Positions 46,267 through 55,135 of a DNA stretch of 64,000 nucleotides are shown here, one piece after another. Source of the DNA: Pseudomonas entomophila (GTDB lineage Bacteria > Pseudomonadota > Gammaproteobacteria > Pseudomonadales > Pseudomonadaceae); NCBI RefSeq assembly GCF_029478665.1, contig NZ_JARPQB010000001.1, positions 209,530-273,529 on the forward strand, written 5' to 3'. Under the pieces are notes generated by a model that was not told the DNA's origin, did no database searches, and worked only from the letters and a program-made list of their open reading frames with translations. A program made the position numbers and the translations under genes. Numbering within the stretch: the stretch's first letter is position 1; each line of letters opens with the position of its first letter.

Positions 46267-46358
46267 AAAAAATTGATGCTACGCTTTCTAGAGTTCGGCC
46301 AACTTCCCAGAGTGCCTTCCCGGTGCGCTGGCCGCTGACAACTCTCATTGCGAACACC

Positions 46359-47996
46359 ATGCTGAAATTCAAATCCCTGCGGACTGAATGGGTCACGCTG
46401 CTGGCCAGCCTTTACCTGTTGATCGGCCTGAACACCTTTCTCTGGGAACACCTCGAATCCATCGTGCCGCCCGGCATGGTGGGGCTGTGGCTGAGCCTGG
46501 CGTTCGCCGTGCTGATGTTGTTCGCGTTCAACCTCGTGTTGACGTTGTTGGCCTTCCGTTATGTATTGAAACCGGTATTGATCCTGTTGTTCATGAGCGG
46601 CGCGGGCGTGGCTTACTTCATGAATCAATATGGCGTGCTTATCGACGCGGGCATGTTCCGCAATATCGCCGAAACCAATGTCGCGGAAGTTCGCGACCTG
46701 CTGTCGATCAAGTTTGCGCTGTATATCCTGTTGCTCGGTGCCGTACCCTCCCTGCTGGTCTGGAAAGCGCCCATTGCCTACCGCCCCTGGCACCGTGAGC
46801 TGCTCGGCAAGCTGGTGGTCAGCGGCGCGTGCGTGGCGGCGCTGGGGTCGGTGGCGCTGGTCAACTACCAGGGCCTGTCCTCGTTGTTTCGCAATCACCA
46901 CGAACTGCGCCTGATGCTCACCCCTAGCAATATCGTCGGCGCCTCGATCGGTTATGTCCGCGAGCAGATCGGCACGGCCGCGCACCCGTTCCAGGCCTAT
47001 GGCGAGGATGCCCGGCGCGACGCCGCCTGGCAGCACCATGAGCGCAAGTCGCTGACCGTGCTGGTGGTGGGCGAAAGTGCTCGGGCGGAGAACTTCGGCC
47101 TGCTTGGCTATGCCCGCGATACCACGCCCAGCCTGGCGAAGGAGCAGGGGCTGCTGAGCTTCACCGATGTCCACTCCTGCGGCACCGAGACCGCCGTGTC
47201 GGTGCCGTGCATGTTCTCCGGCATGGGGCGCAAGGACTACGTCGCCAGCGTGGCCAAGAACCGCGAGGGCCTGCTCGACATCCTCCAGCGCGCCGGCCTG
47301 GCCGTGCAGTGGCGCGACAACCAGTCCGGCTGCAAGGGCACCTGCGATCGCGTGCAGTTCATCGATGTCAGCAACCTCAAGGACCCGGCCCTGTGCGCCG
47401 ATGGCGAATGCCATGACGAGATCCTGCTGCAGGGCCTGGGCGAGCTGATCGACAACCTCGACAAGGACACCGTGCTGGTGCTGCACCAGATGGGCAGCCA
47501 CGGCCCGGAATACTTCAAGCGCTACCCCGGCGGTGCCGAGCCGTTCACCCCGGTGTGCCGCAGCAATGCCCTGAACCAGTGCAGCCGTGAAGAGATCATC
47601 AACGGCTACGACAACACCCTGGCCTACACCGACAAGGTCCTGTCCTCGCTGATCGACACCCTGCGCAGCAAGCAGGACAAGGTCGACACCGCGATGATCT
47701 ACCTTTCCGACCATGGCGAGTCACTGGGCGAGTACAACCTGTTCCTGCACGGCACCCCCTACGTGATGGCGCCGGATCAACAGAAGCACGTGCCGCTGCT
47801 GGCCTGGTTCTCCGACAGCTACACCCAGGACTTCGGCCTGGACACCGACTGCATGGCCAAGCTGCGCGACGCACCGCTGTCGCAGGACAACCTGTTCCAT
47901 TCCATGCTCGGCCTGCTGCAGGTGCATACCGAGGTCTACCAGCAATCGCTGGACATGTTCGCCAGCTGCCGCCCATGGCTGGCAGCCGGCCGCTGA
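46359..47996 (+). CDS. eptA: Lipid A phosphoethanolamine transferase, EptA-like
   Basis: 545 residues. Five membrane helices in the first 190 residues, then a periplasmic sulfatase-fold domain with FSGMGRKDY, YLSDHGESLGEY and several cysteine pairs (DVHSCGTETAVSVPC, SGCKGTC, CADGECHDE) typical of EptA disulfides. The nucleophile motif reads VVGESARAENFGLLGY: Ser stands where EptA and MCR enzymes have Thr (GET). If active it adds phosphoethanolamine to lipid A and lowers polymyxin binding. The ATG at 46359 has no strong ribosome site. A ColR-like element lies upstream. Confidence 0.92.
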   Translation: MLKFKSLRTEWVTLLASLYLLIGLNTFLWEHLESIVPPGMVGLWLSLAFAVLMLFAFNLVLTLLAFRYVLKPVLILLFMSGAGVAYFMNQYGVLIDAGMFRNIAETNVAEVRDLLSIKFALYILLLGAVPSLLVWKAPIAYRPWHRELLGKLVVSGACVAALGSVALVNYQGLSSLFRNHHELRLMLTPSNIVGASIGYVREQIGTAAHPFQAYGEDARRDAAWQHHERKSLTVLVVGESARAENFGLLGYARDTTPSLAKEQGLLSFTDVHSCGTETAVSVPCMFSGMGRKDYVASVAKNREGLLDILQRAGLAVQWRDNQSGCKGTCDRVQFIDVSNLKDPALCADGECHDEILLQGLGELIDNLDKDTVLVLHQMGSHGPEYFKRYPGGAEPFTPVCRSNALNQCSREEIINGYDNTLAYTDKVLSSLIDTLRSKQDKVDTAMIYLSDHGESLGEYNLFLHGTPYVMAPDQQKHVPLLAWFSDSYTQDFGLDTDCMAKLRDAPLSQDNLFHSMLGLLQVHTEVYQQSLDMFASCRPWLAAGR

Positions 47997-48096
47997 CCGT
48001 ACCAACGGTCGGCACCAAGGATGGCGTGGCTTGCGAGGTTTCACCCAGAGCGTCCGCGCCGTATATACTGCGCGCCAATGTAAGTGGGAGAGCCTC

Positions 48097-49230
48097 GTGG
48101 CCATCGAAATTCACTGGATCCGTGACGACCAGACCCTGGCCGAGCATTGCCAACGCTGGCACAAGCTGCCTTTTGTCGCGCTCGACACCGAATTCATGCG
48201 GGTCGACACCTTCTACCCGAAAGCCGGCCTGGTGCAGATCGGCGACGGTAATCAGGCTTTCCTCATCGACCCGTTGCTGATCAGTGACTGGCAGCCGTTG
48301 GCCGACCTGCTCGACGACAGCCGCGTGGTCAAGGTGCTGCATGCCTGCAGCGAAGACCTCGAAGTGCTGTTGCGCCTGACCGGCAAGCTGCCCCAGCCGC
48401 TGTTCGACACGCAATTGGCCGCCGGCTACCTGAACATCGGTTTCTCGATGGGCTACTCGCGCCTGGTGCAAGAGGTGTTGGGCCTTGAGCTGCCGAAGGG
48501 CGAAACGCGCTCCGACTGGTTGCAGCGCCCGCTGTCGGAAACCCAGGTCAGCTATGCCGCGGAAGATGCCGTGCACCTGGCCGAGCTATTCAGCGCCTTG
48601 CGCCCGCGGCTGTCGGACGACAAGTACGCCTGGGTGCTGGATGACGGCGCCGAACTGGTCGCCGCGCTGCGCCGCGAAGTCGAGCCCGAGACGCTGTACC
48701 GCGACGTCAAGCTGGCCTGGAAACTCGGCCGCCAGCAACTGGCCGTACTGCGTGAGCTGTGCGCCTGGCGCGAGCGCGAGGCCCGCAGCCGCGATGTGCC
48801 GCGCAACCGCATTCTCAAGGAGCACTCGTTGTGGCCCATGGCCAAGAGCCAGCCCGACAGCCTGCCGGCGCTGGGTCGAATCGACGAGATGCACCCGCGC
48901 ACCATCCGCCAGGATGGCGAGTTCCTCATCCAGCTGATCAAGCGCGCCGCCGCCCTGCCACAGGATCAATGGCCGGCGCCGCTGCCCGAGCCGCTGCCGA
49001 TCGAAGCCTCCGGCATCCTCAAGCGCCTGCGCGCCATCGGCCAGGCCGAAGGCGAGCGCCTGCAGATTGCCCCGGAGCTGATGCTGCGCAAGAAGACCCT
49101 CGAAGCCCTGCTCAAGAGCGGCTTCCCCAATGGCCCCTATCAATTGCCCGAGTCGCTGCGCGGCTGGCGTCGCGAGCGCATGGGCCAGGCCCTGCTGGAC
49201 GACCTGGCGGGCGCCGGAGACAAGCAATGA
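48097..49230 (+). CDS. rnd: Ribonuclease D
   Basis: 377 residues. A 3'-5' exonuclease for tRNA and other RNA maturation. DEDD exonuclease motifs: ALDTEFMR (Exo I), the [11 protein letters not shown] region (Exo II) and [12 protein letters not shown] (Exo III). Two HRDC domains follow. The GTG at 48097 is chosen because GGGAG lies 6 bases upstream and the product then starts like E. coli RNase D. A TATACT box at 48064-48069 is the likely -10. The stop overlaps the ycgL start. Confidence 0.95.
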   Translation: MAIEIHWIRDDQTLAEHCQRWHKLPFVALDTEFMRVDTFYPKAGLVQIGDGNQAFLIDPLLISDWQPLADLLDDSRVVKVLHACSEDLEVLLRLTGKLPQPLFDTQLAAGYLNIGFSMGYSRLVQEVLGLELPKGETRSDWLQRPLSETQVSYAAEDAVHLAELFSALRPRLSDDKYAWVLDDGAELVAALRREVEPETLYRDVKLAWKLGRQQLAVLRELCAWREREARSRDVPRNRILKEHSLWPMAKSQPDSLPALGRIDEMHPRTIRQDGEFLIQLIKRAAALPQDQWPAPLPEPLPIEASGILKRLRAIGQAEGERLQIAPELMLRKKTLEALLKSGFPNGPYQLPESLRGWRRERMGQALLDDLAGAGDKQ

Positions 49231-49520
49231 AACGAATCTGTTCGATCTACAAGAGCCCGCGCAAGAACGAGATGTACCTCTACGTGCTCAAGGCCGATGG
49301 CCTGGAGCGCGTGCCAGAGGGGCTGCTGCCGTTCTTCGGCACGCCGGTGCATGCCTTCGACCTGGTGCTCAGCCCCGAGCGCAAGCTGGCCCGCGAAGAC
49401 ATCGCGAAAGTGCTGTCGAACCTCGACAGCCAGGGCTACCACCTGCAGATGCCACCGCCGGACGACGACTACATCGAGCACCTGCCCGAAGAGTTGCTGC
49501 GCCGCAACGACCCGGCCTGA
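49227..49520 (+). CDS. ycgL: YcgL-family protein
   Basis: 97 residues, starting at an ATGA overlap with rnd. [20 protein letters not shown] and [20 protein letters not shown] are characteristic of the YcgL/UPF0745 fold. Function is unknown. Coupling to rnd suggests a role in RNA metabolism. Confidence 0.9.
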   Translation: MKRICSIYKSPRKNEMYLYVLKADGLERVPEGLLPFFGTPVHAFDLVLSPERKLAREDIAKVLSNLDSQGYHLQMPPPDDDYIEHLPEELLRRNDPA

Positions 49521-49541
49521 TCCGCAGCGCCTTTCTTTGTC

Positions 49542-49562
49542 GTGGCCCGCTTGCCGGGCCAC
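49542..49562 (+). terminator. Hairpin after ycgL
   Basis: GTGGCCCG and CGGGCCAC pair around CTTGC, followed by ATTTCGTT, a poor T-tract. Confidence 0.4.
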
Positions 49563-49592
49563 ATTTCGTTGTCTGCCAAGGTTGTGTTTCAC

Positions 49593-50525
49593 ATGCGTGT
49601 TCTGATCGCTGAACAGGATCATGCCAACTACGCTCGCCTGCTGGGCGAGGCGGCACCGGACCTGGAGGTCCTGACCAGTGGCGATTCCGCCGAGCTGGCG
49701 CGCCTGGCCTGCGACTGCCCGGTGTGGCTGGGCCAGCCGGACCTGCTGGCGAGCCTGTTGCGCCAGGGCCACAAGCCGCAGTGGCTGCAGTCGACCTGGG
49801 CCGGTATCACGCCGCTGCTGGCCAAAGGGCTGCCGCGCGATTATCGGTTGACCCGGGCGGTGGGCATCTTCGGCCAGGTGATGGCCGAGTACATGCTCAC
49901 CTACATGCTGGTGCACGAGCGCGAGGTGCTGTCGCGCCTGGTCAGCCAGGTCGAGCGCCGCTGGGATGACCGGCCGGGTCGTACCCTGGAAGGGCGCCGG
50001 GTGCTGATCGTGGGTACCGGAGACATTGGCCAGCGCGTCGCCGAGTTCCTCGTGCCATTCGGCGTGACGTTGCATGGCGTGGCCAGCAGCGCCCGCGAGC
50101 AGGCGCCGTTCGTCGAGGTGGTGGGGCTGGACCAGTTGCCACGCATGGTCGGCCAGGCCGACTACGTGCTCAACCTGCTTCCCGATACGCCATCCACCCA
50201 TGACTTGTATGACGCGACGCTGTTCAAGTGCTTCCAGCCCAGCGCACTGTTCATCAACGCCGGGCGTGGCGTGGCGGTGGTCGATGCCGACCTGGTCGAG
50301 GCGCTCAAGCAAGGCCACCTGGCCGGCGCGGTGATCGACGTGTGCCGCCAGGAGCCGTTGCCCCAGCGCCACCCGTTCTGGACCGCCTGGGGGTTGCTGC
50401 TGACCGGGCACAGCTCGGCACCGACCTCGCCGGCGGCGATGGCGCGCTTGTTCGTCGAGAATGTGCGGGCGTACCAGGCAGGGCAGGGATTGCGTGGCGA
50501 GGTGGATTTCGCGCGCGGGTATTGA
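49593..50525 (+). CDS. D-2-hydroxyacid dehydrogenase (GhrA-like)
   Basis: 310 residues. Rossmann motif VLIVGTGDIGQRVAEFLVPF binds NAD(P). The catalytic Arg is in INAGRGVAVVD, the Glu in VCRQEPLPQ and the His in TGHSSAPTS. These enzymes reduce glyoxylate or hydroxypyruvate, or oxidise D-2-hydroxyacids. The ATG at 49593 starts at MRVLIAEQD, with AAGG 11 bases upstream. It stands alone between a hairpin and a REP pair. Confidence 0.88.
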   Translation: MRVLIAEQDHANYARLLGEAAPDLEVLTSGDSAELARLACDCPVWLGQPDLLASLLRQGHKPQWLQSTWAGITPLLAKGLPRDYRLTRAVGIFGQVMAEYMLTYMLVHEREVLSRLVSQVERRWDDRPGRTLEGRRVLIVGTGDIGQRVAEFLVPFGVTLHGVASSAREQAPFVEVVGLDQLPRMVGQADYVLNLLPDTPSTHDLYDATLFKCFQPSALFINAGRGVAVVDADLVEALKQGHLAGAVIDVCRQEPLPQRHPFWTAWGLLLTGHSSAPTSPAAMARLFVENVRAYQAGQGLRGEVDFARGY

Positions 50526-50528
50526 GTG

Positions 50529-50582
50529 TTCGCCGGCAAGCCGGCCCCTACGCAAGCCGGTAGGAACCGGCTTGCCGGCGAA
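50529..50582. repeat. Inverted REP pair (GTAGGAGCCGGCTTGCCGGCGAA type)
   Basis: TTCGCCGGCAAGCCGGCC and GGAACCGGCTTGCCGGCGAA face each other between convergent genes. Confidence 0.75.
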
Positions 50583-50590
50583 CCCCCTCG

Positions 50591-51184
50591 TTACAGGCTG
50601 AACTCACCTTCCGCGGCCAGCTCGCTCAGTGGTCGGCGCGGGCTCGGTACTTCACGGGCCTGCAGCCCTTCGGCCAGGGTCGCCTTGTCGCCCAGCTTGC
50701 CGATCGCCACCATCGCGTGCAGCACGTAACCTTCGGGGATCTTCAGCTCACGGCGTGCCAGTTCCTGGTCGAAACCGGCCATGCCATGGGTGTGCCAGCC
50801 GCTGATGCTGGCTTGCAGCGCCAGGTGGCCCCAGGCGGAGCCGGTATCGAAGGTGTGCCAGAGAGCGGGCTTTTCCTCATCGGAGCCTGGGGCGGCAAAG
50901 GTGGTCTTGGAGATGATCAGCACCAGCGCCGAAGCGTGCTGCGCCCAGCTGCGGTTGAACTCGTTGAGGATACTCAGGTGGCGCTCCCAGTTCGGCGTGT
51001 CGCGGCGGGCGTAGAGGAAGCGCCAGGGCTGCGAGTTGTAGGCCGAAGGCGCCCAGCGTGCGGCCTCGAGGAAGCTCAGCAGGATCTCCTGGCTGATCGG
51101 CTCGCCGGTGAAGGCGCGTGGCGACCAGCGGTTGATGAACTGCTCGTTGATGGCGTAGTCGGCGATGCGAGGGTTGGCGCTCAT
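50591..51184 (-). CDS. Nitroreductase-family FMN oxidoreductase
   Basis: 197 residues. Nitroreductase fold: INRWSPRAFTGEPISQEILL, RWAPSAYNSQPWRFLYA and the LAEGLQAREVPSPRRPLSEL tail. An FMN enzyme using NAD(P)H on nitro compounds, quinones or alkenes; the physiological substrate is unknown. GGAG lies 5 bases before the ATG at 51184. Divergent from the YcgN-like gene. Confidence 0.88.
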   Translation of the reverse strand: MSANPRIADYAINEQFINRWSPRAFTGEPISQEILLSFLEAARWAPSAYNSQPWRFLYARRDTPNWERHLSILNEFNRSWAQHASALVLIISKTTFAAPGSDEEKPALWHTFDTGSAWGHLALQASISGWHTHGMAGFDQELARRELKIPEGYVLHAMVAIGKLGDKATLAEGLQAREVPSPRRPLSELAAEGEFSL

Positions 51185-51330
51185 GGGTGCTCCTGCGAGA
51201 GGCGGGGGGAAACTCCGCACGCTACTGCGTCCGGCGAGCACTGACAAGCGGTCTGGCGTTGCCGCCGGACAGCCTCTAGACTGGCGCCGCCGCGCGCCGC
51301 GGATTCAAGTTGACTGCAGGAACATGTGTG

Positions 51331-51780
51331 ATGAACGCTGACACCGCGCCCTTCTGGCGGCGCAAGACCCTCGACCAGCTCGACAGCAAGGAGTGGGAAT
51401 CGCTCTGCGATGGCTGCGGCCTGTGCTGCCTGCAGAAGCTCGAGGACGAAGAAGACAACAGCGTCTACTACACCAGCATCGCCTGCAAGCTGCTGGACCT
51501 GCAGACCTGTCAGTGCAGCGACTACCCCAACCGCTTCAAGCACGTGCCCGACTGCATCCAGCTCACCCCGGGCAAGGCCGACCAGTTCAAATGGCTGCCG
51601 CCGACCTGCGGCTACCGCCTGGTCAGCGAAGGGCAGGACCTGCCGGCCTGGCACCACCTGGTCAGCGGCGACCGCTCGCAGGTCCATGAGCAGCGGATCT
51701 CCCGTTCGGGGCGCATGCTCAGCGAGAACGATGTGGATGAGGATGACTGGGAAGACCATCTGATTTTCCGCGCCGGTTGA
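51331..51780 (+). CDS. YcgN-family cysteine-cluster protein
   Basis: 149 residues. The motif [17 protein letters not shown], followed by [18 protein letters not shown] and PTCGYRL, forms the cysteine cluster of the YcgN/UPF0260 family, predicted to bind zinc or an iron-sulfur site. Function is unknown. The ATG at 51331 is used; a TTG at 51310 is possible. It lies 49 bases before an exported protein gene. Confidence 0.88.
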   Translation: MNADTAPFWRRKTLDQLDSKEWESLCDGCGLCCLQKLEDEEDNSVYYTSIACKLLDLQTCQCSDYPNRFKHVPDCIQLTPGKADQFKWLPPTCGYRLVSEGQDLPAWHHLVSGDRSQVHEQRISRSGRMLSENDVDEDDWEDHLIFRAG

Positions 51781-51829
51781 GGCGCCCAGCCTAGCCGCCA
51801 TCCGCCTCTGGGGAACAAGGAGTTTCTGT

Positions 51830-53038
51830 ATGCGTCACCCGCTGTTGTTGGTTCTTGGCCTGCTGGCCAGTACTCAGGTCTGGGCGAAGAAAGTCGACCT
51901 CGATTACCAGGTTCGCCTGCTGCCGCAGAGTGGCCAGGCCGAAGTGCGCCTGACCCTGGCGGATGGCGCGGTGGTGCGCAGCCTGGATTTCGACCTGGGC
52001 AATGGCGGTGCCTACAGTGATTTCCTGGCCGACGGCCAGTGGCAGGTGCAGGGCGGTCGTGGCGTCTGGCATCCGACGGCGGGCAAGACCAGCCTGAGCT
52101 ACCGGGTGCTGCTCGACCAGCAGCCCCGAGGTGCGGCCCATGAAACGCGCATCACCCCGCACTGGGCCTTGTTCCGTGGTGACCAGCTGGTGCCACCGGC
52201 GCGGCTCGATCAGCACGACGGAACCGAACTGGTGGCGCGCCTGGCGTTCGACCTTCCGCCTGGCTGGAAGAGTGTCGAGACGGCCTGGCCGCGGATCGGC
52301 CGGCAGAAGTTTCGCATCGACGACGTCTCGCGCCTGTTCGACCGCCCCACCGGCTGGATGCTCGCCGGCAACCTCGGCAGCCGCCGCGCGCGTCTGGGCG
52401 AAACCGAAGTGACTGTCGCCGCGCCGCAAGGGCAGGGCATGCGGCGCATGGATACGCTGACCTTGCTCACCTTCGTCTGGCCGCAACTGCAAGCGGTGTT
52501 CCCACGCAATCCCCCCAAGCTGCTGCTGGTCGGTGCCCGTGACGAGATGTGGCGTGGCGCGCTGGGGGGCAACAACTCGCTGTACCTGCACAGCGGCCGC
52601 CCGTTGATCAACGAGAATGGCACCAGCCCGGTATTGCGCGAGCTGGTGCAGTTGTTCGCCCAGATCAACGACCGCGAGGGCAGCGACTGGCTGGGTGAAA
52701 GCCTCACCGACTATTACGCCACCGAGTTGCTGCGCAGGGCTGGCGGCATCAGCGATGACCGCTACGAGGCGTTGCAGGCCCGCCTGCACAAGCAGGGGGC
52801 GAAGGTCACCCAGCTCAAGGGCGCCAAAGCCGACGCCGCGCAGGTCGCCCGGGGCGTGTTGCTGCTCCAGGCGCTGGACCGCGAAATTCGTCTTCATAGC
52901 CAGAACAAGCGCTCGCTGGACGATGTCGCCCGGGCGCTGATGCGCCTGTCCAGTGTCAGCACCGAGGAGTTCGTGCAGATCGCCGAGAACGTGCTGGGGC
53001 GGCAGTCCGAGGTGTTGCAGAGCAAGCTGCTGCACTGA
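51830..53038 (+). CDS. Exported M61/M1-like protein with degenerate zinc site
   Basis: 402 residues. Signal peptide MRHPLLLVLGLLASTQVWA, then a beta-rich domain and a helical peptidase-like domain. In the helical part LRELVQLFAQINDREGSDWL is followed by GESLTDYYATELLRRAG. This is the pattern of gluzincins (HExxH, then a Glu about 18 residues later in WL.E....YY), but the first motif reads RELVQ, so both zinc-binding His are missing while the later Glu remains. It is probably an inactive peptidase homologue that binds peptides or proteins in the periplasm. AAGGAG lies 7 bases before the ATG. Confidence 0.75.
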   Translation: MRHPLLLVLGLLASTQVWAKKVDLDYQVRLLPQSGQAEVRLTLADGAVVRSLDFDLGNGGAYSDFLADGQWQVQGGRGVWHPTAGKTSLSYRVLLDQQPRGAAHETRITPHWALFRGDQLVPPARLDQHDGTELVARLAFDLPPGWKSVETAWPRIGRQKFRIDDVSRLFDRPTGWMLAGNLGSRRARLGETEVTVAAPQGQGMRRMDTLTLLTFVWPQLQAVFPRNPPKLLLVGARDEMWRGALGGNNSLYLHSGRPLINENGTSPVLRELVQLFAQINDREGSDWLGESLTDYYATELLRRAGGISDDRYEALQARLHKQGAKVTQLKGAKADAAQVARGVLLLQALDREIRLHSQNKRSLDDVARALMRLSSVSTEEFVQIAENVLGRQSEVLQSKLLH

Positions 53039-53059
53039 CTCAGTGCTTCACACAACCCC

Positions 53060-53102
53060 GTAGGAGCCGGCTTGCCGGCGAACACCGGCGCAGCCGGTGC
53101 CA
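53060..53102. repeat. REP unit between convergent genes
   Basis: GTAGGAGCCGGCTTGCCGGC is followed by GAACACCGGCGCAGCCGGTG, a two-hairpin unit like the one at 6734. Confidence 0.75.
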
Positions 53103-53112
53103 CCCCCGCCAA

Positions 53113-53583
53113 TTACTTGAACTTGGGCCCCGAACGGGTATTCAAGCCCTTGGCCATGCGGTCATAGAGCACCACGTTGACCGTCGCCGCCAGGTTCATG
53201 CAGCCCTCGGTGGGAATGTAGATGGTCTCTTCACACCAGGCGCGCACGTCGGCATCAAGCGAACCGTCCTCGGGGCCGAAGATGTAGATGGCGCGGTCGG
53301 GGTGGGTGTACTCCGGCAGCGGCCGGGCACCTTCGACCAGTTCCACGGCCACTGGCGTGCAACCCAGGGGGATGATGCGCTGCAGGTCGTCGATGCCGAT
53401 CAGCGGAATGTCGTAGTGCACCCGCTTGGTGTCGGTGACGAAGTCGCGGGCGCGCTCGTAGCGCTTGCCGGTGTAGAACACCGAGTTGACGCCATAGCAG
53501 CCTGCGGCGCGCATCACCGAGCCGACGTTCTCCGCCGATTTGGGGTTGAACAAGCCAATGCAGCTGTACCGTTTGTTCGCCAC
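53113..53583 (-). CDS. SpoU/TrmH-family RNA methyltransferase
   Basis: 156 residues with the three SPOUT motifs: NPKSAENVGSVMRAAGCYGV, IYIFGPEDGSLDAD and IPTEGCMNLAATVNVVLYD, forming a trefoil-knot SAM site. It should 2'-O-methylate an rRNA or tRNA ribose; the site is unknown. The GTG at 53583 is preferred (AAGGG 8 bases upstream, giving MANKRYSCIGLFN) over the TTG at 53601. Confidence 0.9.
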   Translation of the reverse strand: MANKRYSCIGLFNPKSAENVGSVMRAAGCYGVNSVFYTGKRYERARDFVTDTKRVHYDIPLIGIDDLQRIIPLGCTPVAVELVEGARPLPEYTHPDRAIYIFGPEDGSLDADVRAWCEETIYIPTEGCMNLAATVNVVLYDRMAKGLNTRSGPKFK

Positions 53584-53654
53584 CTGTGGGGCCCTTCGCA
53601 AAAAAGAGCGCGATTATACGGGCTCACCGAGGTGGCGGGGGCGGGAATCGACAG

Positions 53655-54020
53655 TCAGTCCTTCTTCATCAGCGCGCCCAGCCCGGCAAACGGGTTATGG
53701 GTTGCCACGGAGGTCTTGGGTGAGCTCAGCGAACCTTCGCCGAAGTACTGCTGGTCGGTATAGCGCGAGTGCTCGTTGTCGTGGCAGTACAGGCACAGCA
53801 ACTCCCAGTTCGAACCGTCCTGGGGGTTGTTGTCGTGGTTGTGGTCGCGGTGGTGCACGGTCAGCTCGGACAGGCGCTTGCCAGAGAACTCACGGGCGCA
53901 GCGGCCGCAGACATGGGGATACATCTTCAGGGCCTTGTCGCGGTAGCCCATTTCCTTGTCGCGCTTGGCGTCGGCGAGGATGCGGTCGAGGCGGGCGGTG
54001 GCGTCGGAGGTGGAGCTCAT
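53655..54020 (-). CDS. yajD: HNH nuclease YajD
   Basis: 121 residues. The HNH centre is in LTVHHRDHNHDNNPQDGSNW and LLCLYCHDNEHSRY, with zinc cysteines CGRC and CLYC. It matches the YajD family of small HNH endonucleases. AAGGT lies 7 bases before the ATG. The physiological target is unknown. Confidence 0.92.
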   Translation of the reverse strand: MSSTSDATARLDRILADAKRDKEMGYRDKALKMYPHVCGRCAREFSGKRLSELTVHHRDHNHDNNPQDGSNWELLCLYCHDNEHSRYTDQQYFGEGSLSSPKTSVATHNPFAGLGALMKKD

Positions 54021-54151
54021 GGTGTTACCTTTTTCTGATTCAGGCGAATGACGGTTATGCCATCGAGTCTAGCGCGCCTGTGGGGCGGGCGGACAGGCAA
54101 TTACCTGGCATTGGGCTTAGTCTGTAGGAAGGTTCAGACAGGAGGCTGCAG

Positions 54152-54430
54152 ATGTTGCATGCGATCTTCGCCGCACTGCTGCTCGGCGCAGTGCCCACGG
54201 TCGACGCCGCCGGCCTGCAGCAGCGGCCCTTGACGCCGGTGCCGGGCGCGCCCGGCACGCCGACCCCCACCCCCTACCCGCAGATCACGCCCAGCGCGCC
54301 GCCCAAGGCGGGTGACAATCAGCCGGGGGCGCCGCTGTTGCCGCCCATGCCGCTGCCGGGGCCGCCCAAGGATCAACCCTTGCCGGGCTTGCAGCCGACG
54401 CCGCCGAAGGTGCCGGACAACGACGACTAG
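54152..54430 (+). CDS. Small exported proline-rich protein
   Basis: 92 residues. Signal peptide (MLHAIFAALLLGAVPTVDA), then a mature part of about 72 residues very rich in Pro with Gly (GAPGTPTPTPYPQITPSAPP, PPMPLPGPPKDQPLPG), likely an extended linker-like polypeptide. AGGAGG lies 7 bases before the ATG, so it is a real gene. No family is recognised. Its end overlaps the convergent cNMP gene by 4 bases. Confidence 0.78.
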   Translation: MLHAIFAALLLGAVPTVDAAGLQQRPLTPVPGAPGTPTPTPYPQITPSAPPKAGDNQPGAPLLPPMPLPGPPKDQPLPGLQPTPPKVPDNDD

Positions 54431-54900
54431 ACCTGCTGCGCCAGGCGCTGGCCGTCCTGCATGCGCAGGCGCCTGGACAAGGCCACGGCCAGGGCGCGGA
54501 TGATGCGCGCGGCGATGCGCGGCGCTTCGTTGAGCATCTTGTCCAGCGAGTCGCGGCCCAGGGTCAGCAACTGGCAGTCGCTGGCCGCCACGCAGGTGGC
54601 CGAGCGCCGCTCGCCGTCGAGCACGGCCATCTCGCCGAAGGCCCGGCCCTTGCGCAGGGTGGCGATTTCCACCTGAACGCCGTTGGCGTCGCGCTTGCGC
54701 ACCGAGACCACGCCACGGTGCAGGATGCACATGAAGGTGCCGGCATCACCTTCGTTGAAGATAGCCTGGCCTTCATCGATGGCGGTGAGGCTGAAGTAGC
54801 CGGCGGCGGCAAGAAAGTCGCCGGGCTGCAGGGTGTCGAACAGGCCGCAGTCCATGAGCATGTCGCGGATCTCGGCGTTCAGGTGCTGGGTGTCGGGCAT
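54427..54900 (-). CDS. Cyclic-nucleotide-binding-domain protein without DNA-binding domain
   Basis: 157 residues. A single cNMP fold with FNEGDAGTFMCILHRGVVSV and the phosphate-binding-cassette-like FGEMAVLDGERRSATCVA; the expected PR pair is RR here. No helix-turn-helix follows, so it is not a transcription factor of the CRP type. The C-terminus is helical (LSRRLRMQDGQRLAQQV). The ATG at 54900 is used; the upstream extension crosses a REP pair. Confidence 0.85.
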   Translation of the reverse strand: MPDTQHLNAEIRDMLMDCGLFDTLQPGDFLAAAGYFSLTAIDEGQAIFNEGDAGTFMCILHRGVVSVRKRDANGVQVEIATLRKGRAFGEMAVLDGERRSATCVAASDCQLLTLGRDSLDKMLNEAPRIAARIIRALAVALSRRLRMQDGQRLAQQV

Positions 54901-54966
54901 GTGTTGTTCTTCTTCGCATGTCGGGAAAGCGCCGCCGTACCCTGTGGGAGCGTCTTGTGCTGGCCG

Positions 54967-55050
54967 CACTGGCCGATTCGCCGGCAAGCCGGCTCCTACA
55001 GGTATGGCGATGAACCCGTAGGAGCCGGCTTGCCGGCGAATCGGCCAGTG
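54967..55050. repeat. REP pair with perfect 32-base arms
   Basis: Outer arms CACTGGCCGATTCGCC and GGCGAATCGGCCAGTG extend the usual REP palindrome so that 32 bases at each end are exact inverse copies around a 20-base centre. Confidence 0.85.
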
Positions 55051-55135
55051 CAGGCAACGCAACACAGTTTCTCCCGCAGGGACCGCGTCACCTTCAGGTT
55101 GGGTCACCGATCCCTATGACAACGAAAAACGCGTT

